Translations under genes and position numbers: made by a program
Shown: positions 9,601-17,187 of the stretch, piece by piece
Position numbering within the stretch: the stretch's first letter is position 1
Layout of the letters: the number at the start of each line of letters is the position of its first letter
The notes under the pieces: model-generated
The model's database searches: none
Seen by the model: the letters and a program-made list of their open reading frames with translations, nothing else
What the model was told of the DNA's origin: nothing
Assembly: GCF_029626155.1 (NCBI RefSeq)
Contig: NZ_JARUBL010000001.1
Location: 3,638,501-3,702,500, forward strand
DNA from: Solwaraspora sp. WMMD1047
GTDB lineage: Bacteria > Actinomycetota > Actinomycetes > Mycobacteriales > Micromonosporaceae
Direction of reading: 5' to 3'
DNA length: 64,000 nt

Positions 9601-9786
9601 GATGACCAGCCCGATCGGGCTGGCGTCGTCGCTGGCGACCGCGTCGGTCAGGCCCTGCAGGACGGTCTGTTCGGTGCCCGGGTGCAGGCCCGGCACGTGG
9701 TACGGCGAGCGCCGCCACACGTCGTCGGGGACGGGCGCCCAGTTGAACCGGAGGGCGGCAAGTGCCTTGCGTTCGTCCTCGGTCAT
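6634..9786 (-). CDS. Large dual P-loop ATPase (AAA/STAND-like N-terminus plus HerA/FtsK-like C-terminus)
   Basis: A 1050-residue protein with two nucleotide-binding modules. Residues 1-390 form an AAA/ORC-like ATPase: Walker A GQRGSGKTH (about 64-72), a DEAD-like Walker B VIAVDQIDAL (237-246) and a sensor-like ACLPDSW segment. Residues about 520-600 are a small conserved-looking domain (VLRTAAWSDGPKTQAALADF) of unknown role. Residues about 640-1050 are a HerA/VirB4/FtsK-type motor: Walker A AGSGSGKT (669-676), Walker B LLVMDEAQTL, and a FATQAPKNLHNRI helicase-like motif. HerA motors pump or translocate DNA, often with nucleases. The start at 9786 overlaps the stop of the winged-helix gene (ATGA). 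It is the third gene of the nuclease-wHTH-ATPase operon. It may be a defence or DNA-processing complex; I do not recognise a named system. Confidence 0.75.
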   Translation of the reverse strand: MTEDERKALAALRFNWAPVPDDVWRRSPYHVPGLHPGTEQTVLQGLTDAVASDDASPIGLVIQGQRGSGKTHLLGWVREQAHAQDGYFFLVSLLSAKGFWDSVVGSLNEGLARPVNGGESQLRTLLRRLGSAVRAPRAVRRAVLGETTLTAETLDRFVEHLRDLDELVGRECQETARALALLASPVPQLREIGETYLQSADDDYGDRPRWGMRRSPRVPELIVRDLSWLLALTGPTVIAVDQIDALIAQSVKSLAGGPDDQAPDAVLERIAGGLMAVRERTRRTLALVACLPDSWQLIKDRATDTVQDRFREASQLKTIPSPAVGRALVERRFAPYFERIGFRPPYPSWPVTPAAFDAAPGFTPRQLLILIDRHVQACVLDDQVRELSRFDRTPRAEPASSGPPAEVDQLGIIDARFTELSMADVANPLAEETEDAALPPLLSAGLTAWIVERGPAGVDFAQDPPPSARPALHARLRRTIDERTEDESHWAFRAIASRNAIAALNRLRKASTAAGLADGVPDRRLIVLRTAAWSDGPKTQAALADFASRGGVVRSLGHQEIRILGALRGLLTEKPPGLQAWLLDRQPASGLAIFRETLPLVDGDAAGTSHAAGTSRTADAGASAPPAVRRRIGPPADAGEQVRIGFPFDGGDPVGLDLEALRKHTAIFAGSGSGKTVLIRRLVEECALRGVSAIVLDPNNDLARLGDPWPAPPDGWWPGDAGLAADYLAHTDVVVWTPRREAGRPLVFQPLPDFSGVRDDPDEFGEAVEAAVASIAPRAKLDGRTHKAHLGLAVLRMAVRHYGRLGGNRLTGLVELLSALPAGVSDLENAEKIGGELAQTLTAAMVNDPLFGGSGTPADPGVLLTPPRGKRARVSVISFIGLPSEDQRQSFVNQLQMALFAWIKRHPAGDRPLGGLLVMDEAQTLAPSGALTACTQSTLMLAAQARKYGLGLVFATQAPKNLHNRISGNAATQFFGLLNAPVQIAAAREMAAAKGGDVPEISRLRSGQFYAAIEGGAFEKVRTPLCLSHHPRSPLTTEEVLDRSRIAPGR

Positions 9787-10451
9787 CACACGCCGATCGC
9801 CAGGAAGTGCTTGTCCTGGCCGCCGATCCGCACCGCCGATCCCCGGTCCTCGGCGGTGAGCGCCTTCTGGTTCGACTGGGGAACGATGTTCACGTCGGCC
9901 GCCCGTTCGAGCTGGCGCAGGGCGGCGTCCACGGCAGCCCGGGGCTGGTCGCCGAGTCGGGCCCGGAGGGTGGCCAACCCGACCCAGGCACCGGGCTCGC
10001 TCGCCAGCTCCGCGTACAGCGCTCGGAGCCGTCCCGGCAGGTCGGTGCCGTCCGCGCCGGCGGGCCGGGGTGTCTCTACCGGGTCCGGCATCGCTACCAG
10101 GTCCGGCGCGAACATCTCGGCGAGGCTCCGATCGGCGTGGGCCAGGTAGCGGTGCACGCCGGCCAGCAGTGACGTCAGCGCGGCGCCGAGTGCCCGGGCT
10201 CGGGGGCTGTCGAAGTTGAGCCCCTCCCGGCACCGCGCCCAGCCCTGTTCGCCGAGCTGGTGGACGAACATCCGGCCTTCTCGCCAGCTCTCCACGTACT
10301 TCAGCGCGTTGAGCTTCCGCCGGCTCGCGCCGTCGAGCGTCAGGCCGCCGAACCGGTCCGCGAGGTCCTTGTTGGACACCGGACGGGCCTCGGTCATCAG
10401 TACGACCAACAGCGCGCTCTCGGACGGGGTGAGGTCGGGGCTGGGGGGCAT
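9786..10451 (-). CDS. Winged-helix protein of the nuclease-ATPase operon
   Basis: I do not recognise a named family. Residues about 8-75 read as a winged helix (LTPSESALLVVLMTEARPVSNKDLADRFGG followed by a recognition-helix-like LNALKYVESW and a wing), and residues about 140-221 look like a second winged-helix module (LRALYAELA, ARLGDQPRAAVDAALRQLERAADVNIVP). A linker rich in Pro/Gly joins them. It is coupled at both ends: its ATG overlaps the nuclease stop (TGATG) and its stop overlaps the ATPase start (ATGA). Such fixed stoichiometry suggests a structural or DNA-recognition subunit of one complex rather than a free-standing regulator. Confidence 0.6.
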   Translation of the reverse strand: MPPSPDLTPSESALLVVLMTEARPVSNKDLADRFGGLTLDGASRRKLNALKYVESWREGRMFVHQLGEQGWARCREGLNFDSPRARALGAALTSLLAGVHRYLAHADRSLAEMFAPDLVAMPDPVETPRPAGADGTDLPGRLRALYAELASEPGAWVGLATLRARLGDQPRAAVDAALRQLERAADVNIVPQSNQKALTAEDRGSAVRIGGQDKHFLAIGV

Positions 10452-11533
10452 CAGGGGTTTCCTTCTGGTCGGCGGCCGCGGCGGGCCTGCGAGATGAAGC
10501 GTCCGATCTGGGCGATCACGACCGCCAGGTCGTCGCGTACCTGGTCGTTGGTGAAGCGCAGCACGGCGTACCCGTCGAGTTGCAGCCCGACGTCACGCCG
10601 ACGGTCAGCGGCGAACCGCAGCGGTTCCCGGTGTTCGGCGCCGTCGATCTCCACCGCACAGCGTTCGCCCGGCCAGACCAGGTCCAGGCGCACGGGGTTG
10701 ACCAGGGTCCGGGACTGGTAGGTCTGGTTCCAGGCCCGGCCGGTAGCCCACGGCTGTCGGGCGAGTGCCGATTCCAGGGCCCGTTCCGCGCTGCTGGCCG
10801 GGTGCGGTCGACCGGCCAACGGCGGGTAGTACACGGTCGGCAGGACCGGTTCGGTGGCCGATCGCGGCAGGTCGCGTTCCAGTCGGGCGACCTGGTCGGG
10901 GACCCGGACCTCGATCACCGGCAACCAGTCGACAGCTCTCAGCGGCGCGCCGACGAGCCAGACACCGAGGTCGCCACGGTGGGCCAGCCACTCGCCGGCA
11001 GCGACGAGGCTCAACTCGTCGGCGGCGGTGAGGCCGGTGGGTACCTGGACGAGTAGTCCGGCGGTCGGCCGACCGAAGCTGGCGGCGATCACGCGCGCGA
11101 GTCCGGCGGCTCGCACCTCCGTTGAGTATCGACCACCGGCCGGCGCGGTCGCCTGCCCGCCCGGGGCGCCGGTCGCCCGTAGTGAGCGCTCGGCCAGGTC
11201 GGCGAGAAATGGTCCACCCTGGCCGACGGTGGGAGCAAGCCGCCGGGCGAGCGTCCGGACGGCGGCCACGCCGGCGCCACCCGGCCCGGGGATGCCGGTC
11301 GCGGCCGGCAGCCAGGCGGGAAAGCAGTCGAGCGCTACCCGTTCCAGCTCGCGGAGGATCGTCTCGACGGTGTCGACCTGCGAGCCGATCGATCGGGGGC
11401 GGAACGTCACGGTCGCCGGCGCCGACCGGGGCAGCGGCGACAGTGTGATGCCGAGTGCGGCCGGGCTGGCGCCGGTCAGTCGGCAGACCCGTCCGATCGG
11501 CAGGTCCGCCCAGAGCCGATCCAACTGCGGCAC
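10451..11533 (-). CDS. DUF559/VSR-like endonuclease protein, first gene of the ATPase operon
   Basis: The C-terminal ~100 residues fit the DUF559 (very-short-patch-repair-like, PD-(D/E)XK) nuclease fold: VRLDLVWPGERCAVEIDGAEH gives the D...ExD metal site, followed by RRRDVGLQLDGYAVLRFTNDQV and a helical end. The first ~250 residues are a large unrecognised domain with no clear motif. The GTG start at 11533 has only a weak AGAGGA site 11 bases upstream; no better in-frame start was seen. It heads a three-gene operon with overlapping stop/start codons. Family knowledge suggests DNA cleavage; partnership with the HerA-like motor downstream is inference from operon structure. Confidence 0.7.
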   Translation of the reverse strand: MPQLDRLWADLPIGRVCRLTGASPAALGITLSPLPRSAPATVTFRPRSIGSQVDTVETILRELERVALDCFPAWLPAATGIPGPGGAGVAAVRTLARRLAPTVGQGGPFLADLAERSLRATGAPGGQATAPAGGRYSTEVRAAGLARVIAASFGRPTAGLLVQVPTGLTAADELSLVAAGEWLAHRGDLGVWLVGAPLRAVDWLPVIEVRVPDQVARLERDLPRSATEPVLPTVYYPPLAGRPHPASSAERALESALARQPWATGRAWNQTYQSRTLVNPVRLDLVWPGERCAVEIDGAEHREPLRFAADRRRDVGLQLDGYAVLRFTNDQVRDDLAVVIAQIGRFISQARRGRRPEGNP

Positions 11534-11732
11534 CTCCCATCCGATCCTCTGCCCATCTCCTCGGGTGCGAATTCTCCCGAGGGGGTTGGCCGGCCCACAA
11601 CCACCCGCACGGGCTCCTCTCGGTGGTTCGGTCGGTCACCCATGGCGACCACGACGACTCTGTAGGGCGTCAATCGGGACCAGGTCATCGGGGCCGGCCA
11701 GGGAGCCTGGGTCTCTGGTCAGGACGTGACCC

Positions 11733-11763
11733 GACCCCGCACCGCCGGTCGCGGTGCGGGGTC
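11733..11763 (-). terminator. Hairpin terminator after the CotH gene
   Basis: Perfect 13-bp stem (arm GACCCCGCACCGC) with a 5-nt loop, 34 bp beyond the stop codon of the CotH-CBM2 gene. It separates that operon from the nuclease operon; the rest of the 263-bp gap shows no other clear feature. Confidence 0.65.
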
Positions 11764-11796
11764 AGGATGGGGCCTGGTCAGGTCACTCCGGGAGGG

Positions 11797-13908
11797 TCAC
11801 GATGCCGCGCAGGTCGGGGTGGGAGCGGTGTTGGTGCCGTTCCAGCTGCCGAGGAATCCGAAGGCGGTGCTGGCACCGGCACCCAGGGCGCCGTTGTAGG
11901 AGACGTTGCGCGCCGTGACCGTCGATCCGCTGCTGGTGACGGTCGAGTTCCAGGACTGGCTGACGGTCTGGCCGTTGGCGAAGGTCCAGGTCACGGTCCA
12001 GCCGGTGATCGCCGAGGAGCCGGCGGTGACCCGCACCTCGCCCTGGAATCCACCGGTCCACTGACTGGTGATCGCGTACGTGGCCGAGCAGGTCCGGCCC
12101 GGGTTGGGCGGGGTGGTCGGGTTCGGCGGCGGGGTCGTGGGGTTCGGCGGTGGGGTGGTCGGGTTCGGCGGGGGAGTCGTGGGGTTCGGCGGTGGGGTGG
12201 TCGGGTTCGGGGGCGGCGTGGTCGGGGTGAACGGTCCGCCCCAGGCGGTGCTGGAGTCCAGCCAGGTGGCCCGCTGGTTCAGCCAGGTGCGCATCTGCTG
12301 GACCTGGCCCTGCCAGGTGTTGGCGGTCGGGGTGATGAACGGGCCGACCATCCGGGTGGTCAGGTTCGGCCAGCGTTGGAAGTTGCGCTGCGCGGCGTTG
12401 GTCAGTGGCGCGGTCAGCGCGCTGATCCGGGCGTCCAGGGCGCTGTTGGACAGCGGTCCCCGGCGCAGCTCCTGCCAGCGGCTCTTGAGCTCGTTCACGA
12501 ACGCCGGGTCGCGTAGCAGGACGGTGAACCAGTCGTTGGCGACCGGCTGCCGGGTCTGCTGGTACTGCCAGCCGGCGATCTGGTCGTTGTTGAAGAAGCC
12601 GCCCACGCCGAAGCTGAGGTCGTAGTCCCACAGCGGCCCGGCGAAGATCTTGGTGTCCCGGTCCTTGTAGAAGTAGGCGCTGCGGATGTAGGAGTCCATC
12701 TCCCGGCTCAGCTCGTTGATGATGATCTGGTCGATGAACGAGCGGGTGTCGATGTACGACCGGTAGCCGGTGTTCGGGTCGGCGTAGCCGGCTGAGTGCA
12801 GGTTGTCGTGGAACTGCTGGATGTGCTGCGTGATCCAGGCCCGCTGCTGGGCGTTCGGCGGGTCCGGGTCGACCAGTTCGAGGTAGTTCCAGCAGGTCGC
12901 GGCGGCACCCGAGCACGGCAGGATCGGCTCCTCCGCGGCCAGCCACTCGAACTTGAAGATGTAGCCGCCCTGGATGCGCGGCAGCGTGGTGTCCTCCTCG
13001 CGGAGCTGCTTGAGGTCCAACCGGTCCTTCGAGTTCTTGATGGTCTCGACGATCAGGTAGACGCCCATGTAGTCGCTCGCGCCGACCGGTGCCGAGTCGG
13101 TGTTCAGGTAGAACTCGACGAACTTCCAGCGCGGCGCCGGCATTCCCATCTCGCGGCCCAGGTCGTAGACGAACGAGTCGCGGATCAGCGACTTGTCGCT
13201 GAACGGCCCGCGCAGCACCCAGTCGGAGTCGGCCGGCATGCCGAGCACCGGGTAGTCGGCGTCGTCGCTGTCGTTGTCCCAGAACTCCAGCCGGTACGGC
13301 GTCTTCTCGAACATCGCCGACGAGTTGCCCCGCAGATGGATGCCGGACCGGGTGGCGAGCGTCGGCGCCGCGTTCAGGGTGGTGGTGCCGCCGGACGGCT
13401 CGAAGAGCATGCTGGCGGCGTCCACGTACTCCCGTCCGGGCTTGCCGGCGCCGTAGTCGTCGATCAGCAGTACTGGCAGGTCGTGGCTGGTGGTCACGGT
13501 GTTGGCGACGTAGAGCGCGGTGCCGGGTGCGCCGGTCGCGGTCCCGCCGACGAACGCCTGGGCCCGCAGCTGCGTGGTGCTGGTCAGCCGCAACGGCGTT
13601 CCGGCGTACGCGGAGGAGCTGGCGGTCGGGAGTTGGCCGTTCGTGGTGTAGCGGATCTGCGCACCGGCGACGCTGGTGCTCAGCCCGACCGTCACCGCGC
13701 TCTGGAAGGTGCCGCTGGGAACCGAGAACGTAATGTCGCCGGTCAGGTCGTCGGCCGCCGCCTGGGCAGCCGCCGACGCGGCATTCTGCGCGCCGGCCGG
13801 CTCACCGCCGCGCAACTCGACGGCGCCGACCTGCGGGGGCGGTGCCACGCCGGCGAGGAGGGCGGCCGCCGCCAGGATGCCGGCGGTCCGGACTGCCAGG
13901 TTCCGCAC
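11797..13908 (-). CDS. Secreted CotH-kinase-like protein with C-terminal CBM2
   Basis: A 703-residue exported protein. The N-terminus is a signal peptide (RNLAVRTAGILAAAALLAGVA). A chitobiase-type beta domain (IRYTTNGQLPTASSSAY) precedes the CotH domain, with typical RGNSSAMFEKTPYRLEFW, DWVLRGPFSDKSLIRD and MGVYLIVETI motifs. A linker of about six PTTPPPN repeats leads to a CBM2 cellulose/chitin-binding module (CSATYAITSQWTGGFQGEVRV to the final Cys). CotH domains are atypical kinases first known from Bacillus spore coat; fusion to a CBM suggests action at a polysaccharide surface. The GTG start has GGAGA about 5 bases upstream. It is the last gene of the DUF4956-VTC-CotH set. Confidence 0.85.
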   Translation of the reverse strand: MRNLAVRTAGILAAAALLAGVAPPPQVGAVELRGGEPAGAQNAASAAAQAAADDLTGDITFSVPSGTFQSAVTVGLSTSVAGAQIRYTTNGQLPTASSSAYAGTPLRLTSTTQLRAQAFVGGTATGAPGTALYVANTVTTSHDLPVLLIDDYGAGKPGREYVDAASMLFEPSGGTTTLNAAPTLATRSGIHLRGNSSAMFEKTPYRLEFWDNDSDDADYPVLGMPADSDWVLRGPFSDKSLIRDSFVYDLGREMGMPAPRWKFVEFYLNTDSAPVGASDYMGVYLIVETIKNSKDRLDLKQLREEDTTLPRIQGGYIFKFEWLAAEEPILPCSGAAATCWNYLELVDPDPPNAQQRAWITQHIQQFHDNLHSAGYADPNTGYRSYIDTRSFIDQIIINELSREMDSYIRSAYFYKDRDTKIFAGPLWDYDLSFGVGGFFNNDQIAGWQYQQTRQPVANDWFTVLLRDPAFVNELKSRWQELRRGPLSNSALDARISALTAPLTNAAQRNFQRWPNLTTRMVGPFITPTANTWQGQVQQMRTWLNQRATWLDSSTAWGGPFTPTTPPPNPTTPPPNPTTPPPNPTTPPPNPTTPPPNPTTPPNPGRTCSATYAITSQWTGGFQGEVRVTAGSSAITGWTVTWTFANGQTVSQSWNSTVTSSGSTVTARNVSYNGALGAGASTAFGFLGSWNGTNTAPTPTCAAS
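12095..12235 (-). repeat. 21-bp tandem repeat coding the CotH linker
   Basis: About six near-identical 21-bp units encode a seven-residue PTTPPPN unit. It is a protein linker repeat between the CotH and CBM2 domains, not a CRISPR or regulatory array. Confidence 0.8.
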
Positions 13909-13980
13909 GATGTCTCCAATCAGGTCGAGCCCAGCCGGTGCCGATCAGCCCGGCGGTGCCAGTCAGTTCGCCGCTGCGAG

Positions 13981-14808
13981 TCAGCTCGCTGTTGCCAGCT
14001 CGGCGCAGGCCAGGATCGCCAGGTCGGTCGGTTGGGCGGGGACGGTGAAGTGCCGGCGTAGGGTACGGCGCCAGGGGACGGCGGGCAGGTCCGGCCGGAG
14101 CGCGGCCAGGCCGGTGGCGTACTTGGAGATCCGCACCGGCCGGTGTCCACGCTGCCACAGCAGCCGGTCGACCCGGGAGGCCACCGAGCTGGTCTTCGTC
14201 TCGATCACGGCCAGGGTGGGCAGCCGCAGGCCGGCCCGGTCGTCCTGCCAGGTCAGGTCGGTGTCGATGGTGACCCGGCTGTCGGTGGCGGGCAGATAGA
14301 GGGTGCTGCGCTGGTAGCGGGTGCGCAGGACCGGGACGAACTCCCGCTGTTCGCGCCGGCCGATCGACTCCTGGTCGAGGATGCCGTCGACGAACTCCCG
14401 GCCGGGGGCCAGCGTGGTGCCGTGCTCCGGCAGGTAGGGGAAGCGGTGCTTGACCGTGTCGCCCCGGGCTCCGGCGAGCTTCACCTCCAACCAGCACTGT
14501 GCCGAGTCGAGGTAGGTCCGGGTGCGCACCTTGAACCGGCGACGTCGCCGGTGCGCGGTGAGCAGGTAGCTGGTCATCGCCGGGGTGTCGAAGTAGATCG
14601 ACTCGTAGGCGAACGACCGGATGCCGTCGATCTCCAGGATCCGAGCCTGCGGGGCGATGTCGACGAGCAACTCGGGCACCAGCGCGACCGGGAGCAGATA
14701 CTTGCGGTCGAAGCGGGCCTGCAACGCGGCCCGTTCGGTCAGCTCCACCAGCCCGATCGAGTCCATGTCGGCCGTGGACATCAGGGTGGTTGTCGTCGGG
14801 GCGGTCAC
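13981..14808 (-). CDS. VTC-domain protein (polyphosphate-polymerase-like)
   Basis: The protein is a stand-alone VTC tunnel domain. Visible family elements are ARFDRKYLLP, YESIYFDTPAM, KVRTRTYLDSAQCWLEVKL, VTIDTDLTW, AVIETKT and the closing ISKYATGLAAL; these Arg, Lys and Glu residues line the triphosphate-tunnel active site. In yeast VTC makes polyphosphate from ATP; the role in this bacterial gene set is unproved. The GTG start at 14808 overlaps the stop of the DUF4956 gene (GTGA), so the two are translationally coupled; the CotH gene follows after 72 bp. Confidence 0.8.
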   Translation of the reverse strand: MTAPTTTTLMSTADMDSIGLVELTERAALQARFDRKYLLPVALVPELLVDIAPQARILEIDGIRSFAYESIYFDTPAMTSYLLTAHRRRRRFKVRTRTYLDSAQCWLEVKLAGARGDTVKHRFPYLPEHGTTLAPGREFVDGILDQESIGRREQREFVPVLRTRYQRSTLYLPATDSRVTIDTDLTWQDDRAGLRLPTLAVIETKTSSVASRVDRLLWQRGHRPVRISKYATGLAALRPDLPAVPWRRTLRRHFTVPAQPTDLAILACAELATAS

Positions 14809-15410
14809 CGGCCTGCCCCCGCTCCGGCGGTGGCGGGCACGGCGGCGACGGTGCGGGGGTGCACCGCCGCGGCGTAGCGGACGTCGACGATGGTGGTCTC
14901 GTTGACCATGTCGAGGCGTTGCACGGTGGCCGAGTGCACGCGAGCCCCGAGCAGCTGTTCGAGCTGGGCGACGAGCCCGGTCTGATCGGTGACGGCCGAG
15001 TCGAGCACCATGATCTGGTGTCGGTACCGCCGGAACAGGCGAGGATGGTCGCCGACGAACATCACCACCAGGATCAGCCCCATCAGCGCCGCGCCCTGCC
15101 AGACCTGGGTATTGGTCAGTGCGCCGAGGATGCCCATGGCCAGCGCGGAGAAGTAGTAGGCGACCTCGTGCTGGTCCAACTCCGTGGAGCGCAGCCGGAT
15201 GATCGACAGTACGCCGAACAGTGCCAGGCCCAGCCCGAGCCCGGCGCCGGCAGAGGTGGCACTCAGCGCGCTCGCCACCGCCAGCACGCCGACATTCACG
15301 CCGAGGAAGGCCACCACCAGGTCTCGTCTGCGGTGCCGGGGGAAGTACAGCCCGAAGACGAGCAGGCTGACCGCGACGATGTCGATCACGAAAAGTGCGA
15401 GTTGCGACAT
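14805..15410 (-). CDS. DUF4956 membrane protein
   Basis: About five hydrophobic segments at the N-terminus are followed by a soluble C-terminal domain (about residues 120-201). The segment FGVLSIIRLRSTELDQHEVAYYFSALAMG is the characteristic DUF4956 signature. The ATG at 15410 has AGGAGG nine bases upstream. DUF4956 proteins recur next to VTC and CotH genes in actinobacteria and clostridia, so a joint function at the envelope is likely, perhaps coupling polyphosphate or nucleotide chemistry to surface structures. It is the first gene of the operon. Confidence 0.8.
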   Translation of the reverse strand: MSQLALFVIDIVAVSLLVFGLYFPRHRRRDLVVAFLGVNVGVLAVASALSATSAGAGLGLGLALFGVLSIIRLRSTELDQHEVAYYFSALAMGILGALTNTQVWQGAALMGLILVVMFVGDHPRLFRRYRHQIMVLDSAVTDQTGLVAQLEQLLGARVHSATVQRLDMVNETTIVDVRYAAAVHPRTVAAVPATAGAGAGR

Positions 15411-15485
15411 GGCGTGGCTTCCTCCTGGGGATCGGCCCGCTGCCAACGCAGGTGGCATGGATCGACCGATGTCGAGTGATGATCG

Positions 15486-15498
15486 CCGAAACTTTCGG
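15486..15498. promoter_or_regulatory. CGAAA-N-TTTCG palindrome in the DUF4956 leader
   Basis: CCGAAACTTTCGG is a perfect palindrome with a one-base centre. Similar CGAAA-type boxes are known upstream of Streptomyces xylanase genes. It lies just downstream of the predicted transcription start, where a bound repressor would block elongation. Resemblance only. Confidence 0.45.
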
Positions 15499-15522
15499 TA
15501 CCGTTACCGGAACTGTGGTTGA

Positions 15523-15552
15523 ACGGTAGCTGAACAGATAGATATGCGTCAA
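15523..15552 (-). promoter_or_regulatory. Promoter of the DUF4956-VTC-CotH operon
   Basis: On the minus strand TTGACG, an 18-base spacer and TACCGT give a good vegetative-type -35/-10 pair. It would give a leader of roughly 105 nt containing the CGAAA palindrome. Confidence 0.5.
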
Positions 15553-15909
15553 TAAGGACGAGGAAGCCCGCCTGCGGAAGAGGTCCGGTGCTGGGCTGGT
15601 GTCGGTGGCGTCCGCAAGGTGCCAGACGCAGATGATACTTGATCGTGATCACTGTGCGTGCGCAACGCTTCAGCGGCGCGATCGAATCGCTCCGAGTCGA
15701 GATCGGACGATCAAGGCTGAGATCAGCGCCTTTTCCTTACAGGATGCTGTCAGGTAGGGTTGGCCGCTCAAGCGCCGGTCACCGTCCGTCATCTCCGGGA
15801 CCGGTCACCCCGACACCGGCGATCCCGGCCGGCCACTCGCCGGTCGATAGATGCGCTCGGTCCGCGTCGACCGAAGAACGTCGTACAGGCGTCCGTTGGA
15901 TTGGAGATC
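15553..15909. other. Remaining intergenic stretch before proV
   Basis: No convincing open reading frame or RNA gene is seen here. A TAGGGT at 15755 is a weak -10 candidate for the transporter operon. The region is less GC-rich than its flanks around 15640-15750, consistent with a promoter or leader. Nothing else can be supported. Confidence 0.3.
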
Positions 15910-17187
15910 GTGTCCGGAATCGTCGCAAGATCACTGTACAAGATCTATGGGAAGCGTACCGAGAAGGTCCTGGAGCTGCTCGATGGCGGCCGGGAGGATG
16001 TGCTGGCCGACATGGCCGCGACGGCCGCGGTCATCGACGTGAACTTCGAGGTCAGGCCGGGCGAGATCTTCGTCGTGATGGGCCTGTCCGGATCGGGCAA
16101 GTCCACCCTGATCAGGATGCTCAACGGCCTGCTGGCACCGACCCGGGGCACCGTCGAGGTGGACGGCGTCGACCTGACCAACCTGAAACCGGCGGCACTG
16201 CGCAAGCTGCGACGCGAGAAGATCAGCATGGTCTTCCAGCACTTCGCGCTCCTGCCACATCGCACCGTGGCGGACAACGCCGGCTACGCCCTGGAGATCG
16301 CCGGCCGGCCAGCTGCCGAACGCCGGGAGCGGGCGGTCGAGGCGCTGCGGATGGTCGGGCTGGACGACTGGGAGGACAAGCTCCCCTACGAGCTGTCCGG
16401 CGGCATGCGACAGCGGGTCGGACTGGCCCGCGCCCTGGCCGCCGGCACCGACATCATGCTGATGGACGAGGCGTTCTCCGCGCTCGACCCGCTCATCCGG
16501 CGGGAGGTGCAGGACCAGTTGCTGGAGCTGCAGGCCCAGCTCGGCAAGACGATCGTGTTCATCACCCACGACCTCAACGAGGCGATGCGGCTCGGCGACC
16601 GGATCGCGGTCATGCGCGCCGGCCGGATCGTCCAGATTGGAACCGCCGAGCAGATCCTCACCGAACCCTCCGACGACTACGTCGCCCGGTTCGTCGCCCA
16701 CGTCGACCGGACCAGGATCCTCACCGCGTCGTCGGTGATGGAACGGCCCCTGGGAGTCGTCGACGTCAACGTCGGACCGCGGGTCGCGGGTCTGACGTTG
16801 CGCGACACCCAGACCTCGGCCGTCTACGTCACCGGTCGCGACAAGCGGTTCCTCGGCACGGTCACCGCCGACGCAATCCGGCAGGCGGTGAAGGACGGAC
16901 GCCAGGACCTCAGCGGCATCGCCTCGACCGACAACGTACGGACGGTGGCACCGGACACACCGGTCGCCGAACTCTTCGCGCTCTGCGCCGAGAGCCCGCA
17001 CCCGGTGGCGGTGGTGGACGCTGCCGGTCGGCTGGCCGGCGTGATCCCCCGGATCACCCTGCTCACCGCCCTCGGCGAAGCCGGTGGCGACGCTACCGCC
17101 GCCGCCGCCGACGGCACGGCGCCGGTAGCGGCATCGATCCCCGCGCAGCGGACTGTTACGTCGCAGCAGAAGGGGGAACGGGTATGA
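15910..17187 (+). CDS. proV: Glycine betaine/proline ABC transporter ATP-binding subunit
   Basis: ATPase of an osmoprotectant importer (ProV/OpuAA family). Walker A GLSGSGKST (about residues 58-66), signature [15 protein letters not shown], Walker B IMLMDEAFSALDP and the switch His in FITHDLNEAM are all present. The family-specific N-terminal SLYKIYG helix and a C-terminal pair of CBS-like segments (RTVAPDTPVAELFALC to PRITLLTAL) follow; in relatives these CBS domains sense ionic strength. GTG 15910 was chosen because the conserved N-terminus starts here; its GGAG is only 3 bases away, so the exact start is uncertain. The stop overlaps the proW start (ATGA). Upstream in-frame codons lack similarity to the family. 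Confidence 0.88.
   Translation: MSGIVARSLYKIYGKRTEKVLELLDGGREDVLADMAATAAVIDVNFEVRPGEIFVVMGLSGSGKSTLIRMLNGLLAPTRGTVEVDGVDLTNLKPAALRKLRREKISMVFQHFALLPHRTVADNAGYALEIAGRPAAERRERAVEALRMVGLDDWEDKLPYELSGGMRQRVGLARALAAGTDIMLMDEAFSALDPLIRREVQDQLLELQAQLGKTIVFITHDLNEAMRLGDRIAVMRAGRIVQIGTAEQILTEPSDDYVARFVAHVDRTRILTASSVMERPLGVVDVNVGPRVAGLTLRDTQTSAVYVTGRDKRFLGTVTADAIRQAVKDGRQDLSGIASTDNVRTVAPDTPVAELFALCAESPHPVAVVDAAGRLAGVIPRITLLTALGEAGGDATAAAADGTAPVAASIPAQRTVTSQQKGERV

Noticed and set aside
6634-9786. Start of the ATPase at 10233 instead of 9786
   Set aside because: The extra ~149 codons are Arg/Pro-rich and lie inside the winged-helix gene; ATG 9786 has ATGA coupling.
12095-12235. Regular repeats resembling a CRISPR array
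   Set aside because: Unit is 21 bp with no spacers and encodes the PTTPPPN linker in frame.
15639-17183. Long upstream extension of the proW frame
   Set aside because: It overlaps proV in another frame; real proW starts at 17184 with a conserved N-terminus and ATGA coupling.
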